NCBI RefSeq assembly: GCF_020150455.1
Contig: NZ_CP083740.1
Location: 3,348,001 to 3,412,000 of the forward strand
DNA: 64,000 nt
Direction: 5' to 3'
Source: Bremerella sp. TYQ1
GTDB lineage: Bacteria; Planctomycetota; Planctomycetia; Pirellulales; Pirellulaceae
Positions 29,253 to 37,988 of this stretch are shown here, in pieces. Both the position numbers and the translations under genes were made by a program. Each line of letters opens with the position of its first letter. Positions within the stretch are counted from its first letter, which is position 1. The notes beneath the pieces are model-generated. The model was not told the origin of the DNA, ran no database searches, and saw only the letters and a list, made by a program, of their open reading frames with translations.

Positions 29253-30944
29253 CTATCCGTCCTGATGCCACGGCATGTATTCGCCGAATGCTGCGTTGAT
29301 GCCGACGCCGATCAGGATTAACAAGCAGACACCTCCGATCAGGGCCGCGACGTTGGCGGCGAAGTCGGCGCCGGCGTTTTCTTCTAAGGCTTCCTGGCTC
29401 CAATCGAGCTCGGCGTCTTGTTCCATCACCTTGTACAGCACGCTGCGAACGAAGGCCTGGCGGTCGCTGTTGTCTCCGGTGGCGGCAAAGTAACAGCCGG
29501 CGAACAGCAGCGAATTGCCGGCCGCGCGCGGGTTCTTGTCGGGCTCGAAGCCAAACGAGTTGGCAATGATGTTCGTCATGCATTCGCTGAAGCGGCCGCG
29601 AATCTTGCAGAGCAACTCGAACAGCTTCGGATTGCCAGGCCGGCGGAGGCCATCTTTCTCGCGAAACAAAAGGTATGTCCAATCCTCGAACGCGCCGGTC
29701 GCATGCTGCGAGACCGCTTCCAACTGCTCGGCGATGGGTGGATTCCAGACGTTGAAACCTTTGCCGAAACGTTGCTCTTTGGCCCGCTTCTCGCCGACAC
29801 GCTTGATCAGTTCCATGAAGCCTTGGGCGCTTTCCATTTCGGTGATCAAAGCGGTCACGCTGCAGCGAAGCCGCGTGGTCGAGCGGATGACTTCCAAGTC
29901 GCTTTGGATCGCCATCTGAACTGGCTCGCTGACTTCTTCGATCATGTCAAACGGAACGGTGACCAACAAGCCGTTGATCGGGCAAACGGGCCGGCGGGCT
30001 TTGTTGATCAGCTTGCAGACGTACTCCAGGCGTTCCATTTGGTCGGTTAAATCAGTCTTCGATTGCCGCATACCTTTGGACTGGGCGGCTGCTTTGGCGG
30101 CATCTTCGGCGCCGAAGCTCATCGTTTGACCGCCGGCCATGCCTTGGCCGAAGTCCATGGTCGCCCCGACTCCTTGCTGAGCCCCGGAAGGAGCTTCCAT
30201 GAAACGCTGCTCGTCATCTTCTTCAGCGCCCATCGTTTGATCGTGGTATTGATCGGCGACAAGGCTTTGCTGACCGGCCCCGGCAACGATTGTTTGTCCG
30301 CCGGGGATTTGCTGCGGCGAGGGCGTCGCCAACTGCGAATGCGTGCTGGTATTGTTCTTATAGCCGTCAGCCAACATCGAAAGACAAGACGTCTGTGTCA
30401 GGAAAATGAAGATCGCGTCAGGGTTGGCATACCAATGCAGCGCGGCGGGGCCTTGGGCTGGATCGGATACGTTGAACCCGAAGCCAGAGGCCCGCATGAG
30501 ATTGCTGGCTCGGCGATCGTCCGGGTTTCCCACCACCAGAAACAGCGGCGTGCTGCCGAGTGGAATGCCATGCTTTTCGAGCTCGGTGAGGCCCTGCTTC
30601 CAGGCTTTATCGATGTCGGGGAAGTCGGAAGTATCTTCCTCCATCCAGATTTTCACGACGTAGTACGAGACGATCGGAATGACGATCATCAACGCCAACA
30701 CGGTCAGCCCGGTCTTCCAATCCAACAGATAGTCAGACCACTGAGCCGACGTATCCGAAAACTGGAACGTGATCGCGAAGGAGACGAGCACGAAAAAGAG
30801 AAACACGAACACCAACAAGGCGATTCGCGTGGGAACCGAAATCTTCCCGAGGTTACGCACGCCAGGCAAGTTGGACGCCAGCGTATGAAACGCATTGAAC
30901 GGCAGCGTAGCGTAGTAAACGATGTTGTAAACAAAAGACATCAT
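29253..30944 (-). CDS. tssM: Shortened TssM/IcmF-like T6SS inner-membrane protein
   Basis: The protein has 563 residues, about half the usual TssM length. Two TM segments (about 38-62 and 78-98) precede a cytoplasmic domain, and a third TM is at about 530-551, ending 12 residues before the C-terminus. This matches the N-terminal IcmF layout, but the periplasmic domain is absent. The place of the Walker A loop (after PLFLVVG) reads GNPDDRRA at 139-146, lacking the GK[ST] signature, so nucleotide binding is doubtful. A Q/G-rich insert (about 200-280) carries several T-rich motifs (GGQTIVAGAG; DQTMGAEEDD). It lies directly after tssL and before an unknown membrane-anchored protein. The gene is intact, with no frameshift seen. 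Confidence 0.85.
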   Translation of the reverse strand: MMSFVYNIVYYATLPFNAFHTLASNLPGVRNLGKISVPTRIALLVFVFLFFVLVSFAITFQFSDTSAQWSDYLLDWKTGLTVLALMIVIPIVSYYVVKIWMEEDTSDFPDIDKAWKQGLTELEKHGIPLGSTPLFLVVGNPDDRRASNLMRASGFGFNVSDPAQGPAALHWYANPDAIFIFLTQTSCLSMLADGYKNNTSTHSQLATPSPQQIPGGQTIVAGAGQQSLVADQYHDQTMGAEEDDEQRFMEAPSGAQQGVGATMDFGQGMAGGQTMSFGAEDAAKAAAQSKGMRQSKTDLTDQMERLEYVCKLINKARRPVCPINGLLVTVPFDMIEEVSEPVQMAIQSDLEVIRSTTRLRCSVTALITEMESAQGFMELIKRVGEKRAKEQRFGKGFNVWNPPIAEQLEAVSQHATGAFEDWTYLLFREKDGLRRPGNPKLFELLCKIRGRFSECMTNIIANSFGFEPDKNPRAAGNSLLFAGCYFAATGDNSDRQAFVRSVLYKVMEQDAELDWSQEALEENAGADFAANVAALIGGVCLLILIGVGINAAFGEYMPWHQDG

Positions 30945-31028
30945 GGGACGAACTTTCGGTTCTCGTTATTTCGCAGGTTGCAGGACAGCATCCGCACGGC
31001 GGACCCTACGAATGGAAACTAACCCTAC

Positions 31029-31670
31029 TTACTTAATTCCGAACATCAAAAAGTAACCGACGCAGATCGCCATCATGATCACCGCGAACAGCGACATGTT
31101 GATCAGCTTGCTGTAGCCGGTCAGAGGTGGGGCCCCTTCGCCAGGCTCGGGACGATCCATGATGGGGCTACGTCCGATGGCCAACTGAAGTGCCGAGGCG
31201 GTTTGCTTGGCCCACGTATCCAAGTCGGCTGGTAAGCCGTAGTGCTGGGTGTATTGCAACGAGTGCGGATGCCCATACAAGCCGCGGAAGCCCAGCACCA
31301 CGCAGATGTAATAAACTTCCAACGCATCTTTGTTCGGCAAGCTTTGAGCTTCTTTCGCCGCCACAAAGAAATGCTCGAATGCTTTACCGCTGTGGAAGCA
31401 CTCGAACTCGAGGTCGTTATTCTGCCACCAGTTGGCGCCGTTCCAGGGAGCGGTGATCAGCATCTGATCGATCCAACCGACCAGTGCGTATTTGGCAAGT
31501 TCCCATTCGGCCGTTTGCCCTAATATGTTTTCCGCGGTGTCGATCCGCTTCTTCACGCGAATCCGCTCTTGGCCGGGGTCCAACGAGTTACCGTCCCGTT
31601 CGATCCGATCCAACAAATCGAGCACGCAGAGGAAGATAGGATCGACCGCTTTGGCAAATTTGGGAGTCAT
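31029..31670 (-). CDS. tssL: T6SS inner-membrane protein TssL (DotU/IcmH)
   Basis: The protein has 213 residues. It shows the DotU hallmarks: AENILGQTAEWELAKYALVG, WIDQMLITAPWNG, FEHFFVAAKEAQSLP and VYYICVVLGFRGLYG, with one C-terminal TM anchor at about 188-210 (FAVIMMAICVGYFLMFG). No OmpA-like peptidoglycan-binding extension is present. TssL joins TssM in the membrane complex and contacts the baseplate through TssK. It follows tssK after a 180-base gap holding an inverted heptad repeat. Confidence 0.95.
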   Translation of the reverse strand: MTPKFAKAVDPIFLCVLDLLDRIERDGNSLDPGQERIRVKKRIDTAENILGQTAEWELAKYALVGWIDQMLITAPWNGANWWQNNDLEFECFHSGKAFEHFFVAAKEAQSLPNKDALEVYYICVVLGFRGLYGHPHSLQYTQHYGLPADLDTWAKQTASALQLAIGRSPIMDRPEPGEGAPPLTGYSKLINMSLFAVIMMAICVGYFLMFGIK

Positions 31671-31680
31671 TTTGGTTTTT

Positions 31681-31713
31681 AGTATTCAGTTTTCAGTTTT
31701 CAGTGTTCAGTTC
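31681..31713. repeat. Heptad-type repeat, left inverted arm
   Basis: Tandem 7-base units of the TTCAGTT/TTCAGTG type (AGTTTTCAGTTTTCAGTGTT and flanks) are read here. The same 25-base sequence occurs in opposite orientation at 31807-31838, so the two arms could form a long hairpin with about 95 bases between them, all inside the tssK-tssL gap. Confidence 0.8.
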
Positions 31714-31806
31714 GGAGGGGGAGAGTCGTAGAGAAAAACGGCCCGCGATTCGAAACCACGTCTCTTGTTTCAGCCCAAGTGCCCAACCGCGGAAGCGTCC
31801 CCTTCC

Positions 31807-31845
31807 GACTGAAAACTGAACACTGAAAACTGAAAACTCCCTCTC
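31807..31845. repeat. Heptad-type repeat, right inverted arm
   Basis: CTGAAAA/CTGAACA units in tandem form the reverse complement of the arm at 31681-31713 and end in CTCCCTC. The arm abuts the stop codon of tssK. A third copy ends in the same CTCCCTC at 42588-42616, so this is an interspersed repeat family. Confidence 0.8.
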
Positions 31846-31853
31846 CCTTCCCC

Positions 31854-33314
31854 TTACCTCTTCTGATCTCCATGCCGCAGCGCGAAGACGGCCACATGCA
31901 ACGCGATCAATTGATTGCGAATGTTGAGCACGAGGCGTTTCTTGCCTTGCAGCTCTTTGACATCGTGAATGTATTCTTCCTGGAAACGCCATCCCATGGT
32001 TTGCGTGCGTTGGACTTCGTCCCACGGGGGTCCCTGGCGTTGGACTTGGAAGTAAACCCAATTGCCCCCTTGCGGCAGCACGCGCGGCGGCTGGGCGACT
32101 GGGCGAAGCCGCACGCCAGGCATGTTGTTGCGGAACAACGTTTCGACTTGCTCGCCACTTCCAAACACCCAGTGGAAACCTTGGGTGACCAACTGATAGG
32201 TATCTTCCTTCGAGATGCTGACCCCTTCGAAGCCGATGTACCACTCCCAACTGGGGTCGAACCATTTCGGGTCCAACTGCACATGCATCGACTGGCCGCT
32301 GCCCAAGAAGAAACGATGCTCGTAACTGGCATCGATTCGACCTTCGCTCAAGCGGCGGATCTCTTTGTAAGCCCACTGGAAGATGTCGGCGAGGTTTTCA
32401 TGGTCGTACTTCGGAATGCTTTCGATACGGCGTTCTTTGTCGTCGAAGATCGCCAGCTGTCCGATGATACGACACAGCGCCGTATAAACTTTAAGCGGAT
32501 GAATGCCGTCGCTGAACGCAAGCACACGCAACTCGCCGTATGCTTCATTGAGCGTACGCAGCCTCATCATCTTCTCGAGGTCGCCGATTTCGCGCGGATC
32601 CCACGTGATGTTTTGATTCAGAATGTCATTGCGGAAACGCTCGATGCGTTCGCCGATCAAGTCGAACACCCGGCGAACGATGCCGGTGCCCAGTGGCGTC
32701 CACGCATCGACCGACAGACAGGGTGGGCAATAGTTCGGATCGATCCGAGGCGTTCCGTCCGATTCGTTACGAATGATCTGGCAGATCGGCAGCAACTCGA
32801 ATCCGGAAAGATCGTCGGTCGAAAGTAGAATGCGAATGTTCAGTTCGCGGTAGGAAACTTCCTGAGGATTGCCGCCACGGTTCTCTTCCTCGTCTTCACG
32901 GGAAAACTCGTAGTAGCGGGTATTGGGCTCGTGGGCGTCACGTGCCGTGTTCTCGTGCCCCTGCTTAATCCTGGGAACGGCCAAATAGACGCGGATGATT
33001 TCGTTTTCCAGGAAGACCTCTTTTAAGTCTTGCAAGCCTTTGAGGCCCTGGCGAATGTCGACGCGGTCCATCTGATCGTTGCCACCGATGGAGATGATCG
33101 ACCCATCGCGCATGCGTGCTTCGCAATGCGAGACCTCGACTTGAAAGTTGGCGATGGCCTGATCGCTGATCTCTATGGAGCGAATTCCGTAGGCATAGGG
33201 GATGAGGTCACGGATGGAGTTTTCGAAGAACTCGTACCAGTGGCGGTCCTGTGCTTGGAAATGATGGGGGCGAAGAAACATCCCTTCCGACCAATGGATG
33301 GGTGGGTTCTTCAT
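31854..33314 (-). CDS. tssK: T6SS baseplate protein TssK (VasE/ImpJ)
   Basis: The protein has 486 residues, usual for TssK. The N-terminal IHWSEGMFLRPHHFQAQDRH is diagnostic. Further family segments are ILLSTDDLSGFELLPICQI and, later, MHVQLDPKWFDPSWEWYIGF and WVYFQVQRQGPPWDEV. TssK connects the baseplate wedges to TssL/TssM and forms trimers. It is the first gene of the second T6SS block (tssK-tssL-tssM-unknown), which is separated from the main block by about 7 kb of unrelated genes. Confidence 0.96.
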   Translation of the reverse strand: MKNPPIHWSEGMFLRPHHFQAQDRHWYEFFENSIRDLIPYAYGIRSIEISDQAIANFQVEVSHCEARMRDGSIISIGGNDQMDRVDIRQGLKGLQDLKEVFLENEIIRVYLAVPRIKQGHENTARDAHEPNTRYYEFSREDEEENRGGNPQEVSYRELNIRILLSTDDLSGFELLPICQIIRNESDGTPRIDPNYCPPCLSVDAWTPLGTGIVRRVFDLIGERIERFRNDILNQNITWDPREIGDLEKMMRLRTLNEAYGELRVLAFSDGIHPLKVYTALCRIIGQLAIFDDKERRIESIPKYDHENLADIFQWAYKEIRRLSEGRIDASYEHRFFLGSGQSMHVQLDPKWFDPSWEWYIGFEGVSISKEDTYQLVTQGFHWVFGSGEQVETLFRNNMPGVRLRPVAQPPRVLPQGGNWVYFQVQRQGPPWDEVQRTQTMGWRFQEEYIHDVKELQGKKRLVLNIRNQLIALHVAVFALRHGDQKR

Positions 33315-33676
33315 GCAAAATTCCTATTCCGCTAGCGATTCAGATTGCGAAGGTGAGAACCACCGACGTGGGATCAACAAGCAGAAGTACGCCTCTTGGA
33401 CGTGATATACCCCCAGTACATGGACGAATCCGTGCGTCCTGGCGATCCCCTGCCTTAATTCCCAATCGTTCGACGTTCCCCCGAACTTGAACAGAAGGTA
33501 ATTGTCGAGAGACTAGCATTGCCGTCGCGCGCACCGACAGCATGCCAGGAGCCCCTCCCTGTTTGCCAATCGTTAGAATACCATTCCCAGGGCGAATCTC
33601 AAGTAGCAAGCAGGCAACCGGTTACGACCGGTGATAGAAGATATGCCAGGCCGAGCAAAACGAAGGGCTTACCTAC
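33315..33676. other. Region upstream of tssK without a convincing gene
   Basis: About 360 bases precede tssK and should contain its promoter. A leftward open frame of 89 codons (33340-33609, TTG start) exists but has no recognisable domain or good ribosome binding site, and I do not call it. No named regulatory motif was identified. Confidence 0.4.
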
Positions 33677-33707
33677 GGGTGGTCCGGGTTTGCCAACCCG
33701 GATCGGC
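33677..33707. repeat. REP-like palindrome, left of the RAYT gene
   Basis: GGGTGGT followed by CCGGGTT-TGCC-AACCCGG forms a 7-bp stem with a 5' GGTGG-type flank, typical of REP elements mobilised by RAYT proteins. The inverted mate lies downstream of the transposase at 34402-34432, and a third copy is at 37989-38020. Confidence 0.85.
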
Positions 33708-33826
33708 GCAGCCGACAAGAGGCAGATCGTTTGAGCCCAAAGCACGTAGCGGCTACCACACATCTCAGCAAAAAACACTCGCCGAAGGATATTACCTTCG
33801 ATAAAATCGCCGCGGAGGTTCTCGCC

Positions 33827-34342
33827 ATGCCGCCAGCCAAGATTCCCAGTGATCAATTATATTTCCACTTCGTGACTTACAGCTGCTACAAGCGACGAAG
33901 AATTCTGGAATTTGACGATGCGAAACGTATCGTACTTGGTTCTCTGACGGAACTTCTAAAGACGTTTGATGCCATGTGCCAGGGCTTTGTGCTCATGCCG
34001 AATCATGTGCACTTAGTACTTTGGTTCCCACAGCCAGGAACTTTAGGAACGGCTTTGAGAGAATGGAAGCGGAACACCAGCTTTCAAATCAAAGTGCAAA
34101 TGGAGAAGCGGGACTGGGCATACCGGCATCAGCTTGCGTCTGACGATCCCATCTGGCAAGCGAATTTCTACAGCTTCGAGATCTACTGTCGGGAGAAGCT
34201 GGAAGAGAAATTGATCTACATGCATCAGAACCCAGTTCGAGCTGGGCTGACGTCGATACCAACCGACTGGAAATGGAGTTCCGCTCGATGGTATGACGAG
34301 GGACGCAGCGTCGGTATTCCTATTCGCATCCCAGAGTTCTGA
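33827..34342 (+). CDS. REP-associated tyrosine transposase (RAYT, Y1 family)
   Basis: The protein has 171 residues from the ATG at 33827, chosen because GGAGG sits 8 bases upstream and because Y1 proteins begin near LYFHFVTYSCYKRR; a TTG at 33731 would add 32 residues. The HUH motif is MPNHVHLVLWF (H60, H62). The likely catalytic Tyr is in KLIYMHQNPVRAGL (about Y131). RAYTs are single-strand nucleases that recognise and spread REP palindromes, and this gene lies between two inverted REP copies, supporting the call. It looks intact. Unlike classical insertion sequences, RAYTs are usually single-copy and domesticated. Confidence 0.94.
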   Translation: MPPAKIPSDQLYFHFVTYSCYKRRRILEFDDAKRIVLGSLTELLKTFDAMCQGFVLMPNHVHLVLWFPQPGTLGTALREWKRNTSFQIKVQMEKRDWAYRHQLASDDPIWQANFYSFEIYCREKLEEKLIYMHQNPVRAGLTSIPTDWKWSSARWYDEGRSVGIPIRIPEF

Positions 34343-34401
34343 GATGCATAGTGACTGCGACCAAGGTTCTATCCGCGTCTTATCTGCCTCTTGTGGCCGA
34401 T

Positions 34402-34432
34402 GGCCATCCGGGTTTACAAACCCGGACCACCC
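34402..34432. repeat. REP-like palindrome, right of the RAYT gene
   Basis: CCGGGTTT-AC-AAACCCGG with the flank CCACCC is the inverted counterpart of the copy at 33677. It overlaps the 3' end of the N-formylglutamate amidohydrolase frame, whose last codons and stop (34414-34416) lie inside the palindrome. Confidence 0.88.
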
Positions 34433-35145
34433 GATAAGTTGAGCGATTGCGGTAACGAATCGCTCAGCCCACAGAGTAGTCGCCGAAGATCTTCCGGTGA
34501 TGCTTGATAAAGCTGCTGATTTACCTCGAGTTCAATGCCTGCGTATTGGTCGCCGGTGAACTGTTTGCGAAGGTAAGTCGTGTGGCCGTCGGCCGTTCCG
34601 CGATACGGGTAATTCATCCGAACGCGAAACGCGGGAAGGACTTGCCGCAGTTGATCGCGCCACGCATGGCAGAAGCTTCTCTCGACATGCCGAGCCGGAT
34701 CGTAAAGCAAACCGATTTCGGCAGTTCGGACTTCGCCGTTGAGCGCTGGGGTAAAGCTGTGAAAGGAAATGTGATGCACGAATCGCCCTTCGCTGATCCG
34801 TGCATGGATCCAATCGAGCACTTCCTGACGCCAAGGCCGATAGATTGTGTTTACGATTTCTCCTCGATCCGCTTCGCTGGGCGGGGCAATTAACTTGGAG
34901 AACAACGCGGGGTTCGACTCCGAGCGGTTCAAGTCGACCAGTAGCCGCGAGGTTTGACTGAAGAATAACTTCGCCGCGTGCTGCTTGGCAAAATGCTTCG
35001 CCGTGGCAAGAGCCCCCAAGTCCCACCCGCGATGCGTACCGAGCAGTTGATCGTGCTCGGCAAAACGCCTGGCGAACTTCTTCGGAATGAGGTTGCCGCC
35101 ATGCTCGCAAGTTAACAGCAAGACGGTCTCGCAGCGCGTCGGCAT
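34414..35145 (-). CDS. N-formylglutamate amidohydrolase family protein
   Basis: The protein has 243 residues with the family motifs CEHGGNLIP, GTHRGWDLGAL, LLVDLNRSESNP, HSFTPALNG and, later, NYPYRGTADGHTT. The known family activity is hydrolysis of N-formyl-L-glutamate in histidine degradation, but no hut genes are near. Here it ends an operon with a GCS2 ligase (3 bases upstream), an RLAN/RimK ligase and a C39-like peptidase, so it may act on an N-acyl- or glutamyl-type product of that pathway. The last six or so residues (LSGGPGL) and the stop come from a REP palindrome, so the original C-terminus may have differed. Confidence 0.92.
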   Translation of the reverse strand: MPTRCETVLLLTCEHGGNLIPKKFARRFAEHDQLLGTHRGWDLGALATAKHFAKQHAAKLFFSQTSRLLVDLNRSESNPALFSKLIAPPSEADRGEIVNTIYRPWRQEVLDWIHARISEGRFVHHISFHSFTPALNGEVRTAEIGLLYDPARHVERSFCHAWRDQLRQVLPAFRVRMNYPYRGTADGHTTYLRKQFTGDQYAGIELEVNQQLYQASPEDLRRLLCGLSDSLPQSLNLSGGPGL

Positions 35146-35148
35146 CCG

Positions 35149-36411
35149 CTAAGCACCCAACACGCTGGGGCGGAACGAGTGCCCTTCCTGCAAACAATCG
35201 CACAGATGACGATAGACGATCGGCAATTGCTGATCGACGTCCCCCTTCAAAGCGGTGACGATTCGCCGAGCCAAGGGACCTTCGTTCAGGATCACGTCCA
35301 TCGCATCGGCAAGAGGCTGCTGCTCGAGCGGGAAACGTTCGGCCAGCGATCGCCACAAGTCACCAGCGGTGCAGATCCCTTGATTCCAGCCGAAGTAGTG
35401 CAGGTAATCTGGATCGATAATCATTGTCTCGTCGGCGTTGTCGATGACGTTGAGGAAGATGTCCCGCAAGCGTAACGTTTCAGCTTTCTTCTGATCGGCA
35501 AACTTCGACCAGGTTTCTTCAGTCAACGCTTTGGCCACGTTAGCGACTAGCTGGCAGATGGCAACGTCGGCAGCAGGGTGTTCCTGAACATCCATCACGC
35601 GAATTTCGATCGTATTACGCATGAACCGAGCGATTGCTCCGCGACTGTTGACCCATTCGTGCCGTAGCACGCCAGCCATATCGAGCGGAGCCATCGTCTG
35701 GTAGATCGGTTCTAAGATGTGCTGACGGTAGTCCTCTTCAGTGAAGAAGTTTTCAGGGATCACCACTCCGGCGACCTGGGGAATCCGCATCGCGTTGTGG
35801 CGATAGGTTTCCAAACGATGATCGAGGTGAGGTGTGATCTGGCGTTCGCAAACAGGGCTGCTGGCGGTCAGGGCCGGCAAGATCGGCAGCAGCAACCGAA
35901 TGGCGGCATGCAGTCGTCCGAACTCTTCGTCGTTGCTGAACGGCAAGTTCAGGTGGCAGCTTTGCAGATTGGCCCAGCCATGGCCGCTACAGTTGAAGAT
36001 GACATTGAACGCTTCGTACACCTCGTTATATCCGTGCGGCCACAGCTTCATTTCGACGTTTGGCCGCATCCAGGGATGCATCGCGCTGGGCATCAGGCGA
36101 GCTCCGATGCCGCTCAGCTGTTGGTTGATATCGTGGACGTTGTCCTGAAACCGCTGGGCCAAACCGTCGAGGCTTTCGACAGGGCCGTTGGTTTTCAGCT
36201 CCACGACATGCAGCGCCAGTTCATTCGACCAGGCGATGTCGTCTCGCTCGACTTCTTCGCTTGGGTTGCCCTGTTCGTCGCGCAGCAACTGATCGGCGAT
36301 CGGTGCGACATCGAGCGAGCTTTCATGAACGATCATGTATTCCACTTCCACGCCGAAGGCCTGGAACAAGGGAATAGCGTTGCGTTTCGATTCAGGAGAC
36401 TCAGCCAACAT
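35149..36411 (-). CDS. Glutamate-cysteine ligase-like protein (GCS2 family)
   Basis: The protein has 420 residues. Motifs of the GCS2 fold are FGVEVEYMIVHESS at the N-terminus, MPSAMHPWMRP and SCHLNLPFSNDEEFGRLHA, with further acidic and Arg metal/ATP-site segments (RNTIEIRVMDVQEHPAADV). Members form gamma-glutamyl amide bonds with ATP; the true amine partner is unknown here. It lies between the RimK-like ligase (59 bases upstream) and the amidohydrolase (3 bases downstream). Two ATP-dependent ligases in one operon point to a short peptide or amide-linked metabolite rather than ordinary glutathione, which would also need a GshB-type enzyme. Confidence 0.9.
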   Translation of the reverse strand: MLAESPESKRNAIPLFQAFGVEVEYMIVHESSLDVAPIADQLLRDEQGNPSEEVERDDIAWSNELALHVVELKTNGPVESLDGLAQRFQDNVHDINQQLSGIGARLMPSAMHPWMRPNVEMKLWPHGYNEVYEAFNVIFNCSGHGWANLQSCHLNLPFSNDEEFGRLHAAIRLLLPILPALTASSPVCERQITPHLDHRLETYRHNAMRIPQVAGVVIPENFFTEEDYRQHILEPIYQTMAPLDMAGVLRHEWVNSRGAIARFMRNTIEIRVMDVQEHPAADVAICQLVANVAKALTEETWSKFADQKKAETLRLRDIFLNVIDNADETMIIDPDYLHYFGWNQGICTAGDLWRSLAERFPLEQQPLADAMDVILNEGPLARRIVTALKGDVDQQLPIVYRHLCDCLQEGHSFRPSVLGA

Positions 36412-36470
36412 ATGTTGGGGTGCCTTACAAATAGCGGAGGGTGAATTGCTTGAATATTGGGCCGCGGAAA

Positions 36471-37934
36471 CTATTCCACGCCAGCTTTCTTTTGCTCGAT
36501 TCGCTTCACGAATGTCGAGACCATGCGGCGGTATAGCTCGTCTTTCAATACGGCATCTTCACAGCCGGCGTTGATGTTGGGATTGTCGTTCACTTCGATG
36601 ACGAAGAACTTGCCGTCCGACTCTTTAACGTCGACGCCGTACAGTCCGTCGCCAATTAAGTTCGAGGCCTTTAATGCCACTTGAACTGCTTTTCGTGGAG
36701 CCAGTTCGACCGGCAACGTTTCCAGTTTGCCGTAACGTCCACGCGTTGCGTTTTCGTGGCGGATGATTTGCCAGTGCCCCTTGGCCATGTAGTACTTACA
36801 TGCGTACAACGGTTGACCGTCGAAGATACCAATCCGCCAATCGAAGTCGGTCGGGAGGAACTCTTGAGCGATGATCAGCTCGGAGTCGGCGAAGAACTCT
36901 TTCAGTTTCTGCTGAAGCTCGTCGGGATCCTTCACTTTCACCACGCCGCGCGAGAACGCACTGTCAGGACGTTTCAGCACGCAAGGAAAGCCCAGTTCGG
37001 TGGCCAACGTTTCGGCATTGTCGCGATGCACGACGACCGTCTTGGGGACAGGAATCTTGTGCCGGGCGAGCAGTTCGGCCAAATAAACTTTGTTAGTACA
37101 AAGCAGGATCGATGTCGGGTCGTCGATCACCACCAAACCTTCCGCCGCTGCCCGTCGTGCGAAGCGATACGTATAGTGATTCACGGCCGTCGTGTCGCGA
37201 ATGAACAGTGCGTCGAACTCGGCCAGACGGCCATAGTCTTCCCGCGAAATATACTCGGTCGACACCCCCTGCTGAGCTGCCGCTTTGGCGAACTTCTGCA
37301 AAGCGACTTCGTCCGAAGGAGGTTCGGGATCGTCAGTGTTACGCAGGATTGCCATGTCGAAGCGTGTCTTCTTGACTTTGGCAACGCTGCGTCGCTTCGA
37401 AAAATGCTCGAGCGCCGTTTCGACGATAAATGGCCAGTGAGCGTCAGGCACGTCAGATGCGGAAATCCCGCCGACGCTGGTTAACTGCCAACGGTCTTTT
37501 TCAAGCATGAACTTGGCCCGCAGAAGCGGAGCTTGAAAGACATTGAACAGCCGCCAGGCCAGCGCGTCGTACCGCTTGGCCATGTTCTTGCCGAAATAAA
37601 CGCTGAGGGTGAACTTGTTCGATTTGATCGGAGCGAGCGACTTCTGCACGATGTCGTCCAAGTCTTCGCTGATCAGTCGAATGATGCTGCGTGTCTTCCA
37701 GTCCTGCATCGCTCCGACGCTTGGCACCGGACGATGGCCGCGGGCCTCGGCCAGCAGCGAAACGTAGTAGCCAACGCTCTGATAACGATACGTCTGACAA
37801 AGGTTAAACACCTTCGCCCCACGCATTTCGCTGAACTGCGGCTGGGTGATATAAGCTTTCGGATCGACCACCGTTACCGCTGGATCTTCGCTGGGCCAGC
37901 GGTCGGTTTGGTCGGTCACAATCAATACGGCCAT
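36471..37934 (-). CDS. RLAN-RimK-type ATP-grasp ligase
   Basis: The protein has 487 residues. The N-terminal 200 or so form the RLAN region found fused to RimK-like ATP-grasp enzymes (TVVDPKAYITQPQFSE; VFNLCQTYRYQSVGYYVSLL). The ATP-grasp core follows from about 285 (NKVYLAELLARHKIPVPKT; FPCVLKRPDSAFSRGVVKV; IAQEFLPTDFDWRIGIFDG; VIEVNDNPNINAG with the metal-binding E and N). Such enzymes join an amino acid to a carboxylate with ATP. The substrates are not deducible. It follows the C39-like peptidase after 138 bases that include a REP palindrome and precedes the GCS2 ligase. From memory, RLAN proteins are commonly found near peptidase and acyltransferase genes. Confidence 0.92.
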   Translation of the reverse strand: MAVLIVTDQTDRWPSEDPAVTVVDPKAYITQPQFSEMRGAKVFNLCQTYRYQSVGYYVSLLAEARGHRPVPSVGAMQDWKTRSIIRLISEDLDDIVQKSLAPIKSNKFTLSVYFGKNMAKRYDALAWRLFNVFQAPLLRAKFMLEKDRWQLTSVGGISASDVPDAHWPFIVETALEHFSKRRSVAKVKKTRFDMAILRNTDDPEPPSDEVALQKFAKAAAQQGVSTEYISREDYGRLAEFDALFIRDTTAVNHYTYRFARRAAAEGLVVIDDPTSILLCTNKVYLAELLARHKIPVPKTVVVHRDNAETLATELGFPCVLKRPDSAFSRGVVKVKDPDELQQKLKEFFADSELIIAQEFLPTDFDWRIGIFDGQPLYACKYYMAKGHWQIIRHENATRGRYGKLETLPVELAPRKAVQVALKASNLIGDGLYGVDVKESDGKFFVIEVNDNPNINAGCEDAVLKDELYRRMVSTFVKRIEQKKAGVE

Positions 37935-37988
37935 GGGGGCTTTTCTATGCGTCGTGGGGGACGGAGGTTTAAAGTTTCAAAGGACTAC

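Noticed and set aside
31872..32828. Plus-strand open frame opposite tssK
   Set aside because: tssK motifs are unmistakable on the minus strand; the antisense frame is a by-product of GC-rich codon use.
33340..33609. 89-codon leftward open frame upstream of tssK
   Set aside because: TTG start, no ribosome binding site and no recognisable domain; could be the tssK leader. Kept as non-coding until shown otherwise.
33731..33826. Longer start (TTG) for the RAYT gene
   Set aside because: GGAGG lies 8 bases before the ATG at 33827, and the longer N-terminus has no match to the Y1 fold.
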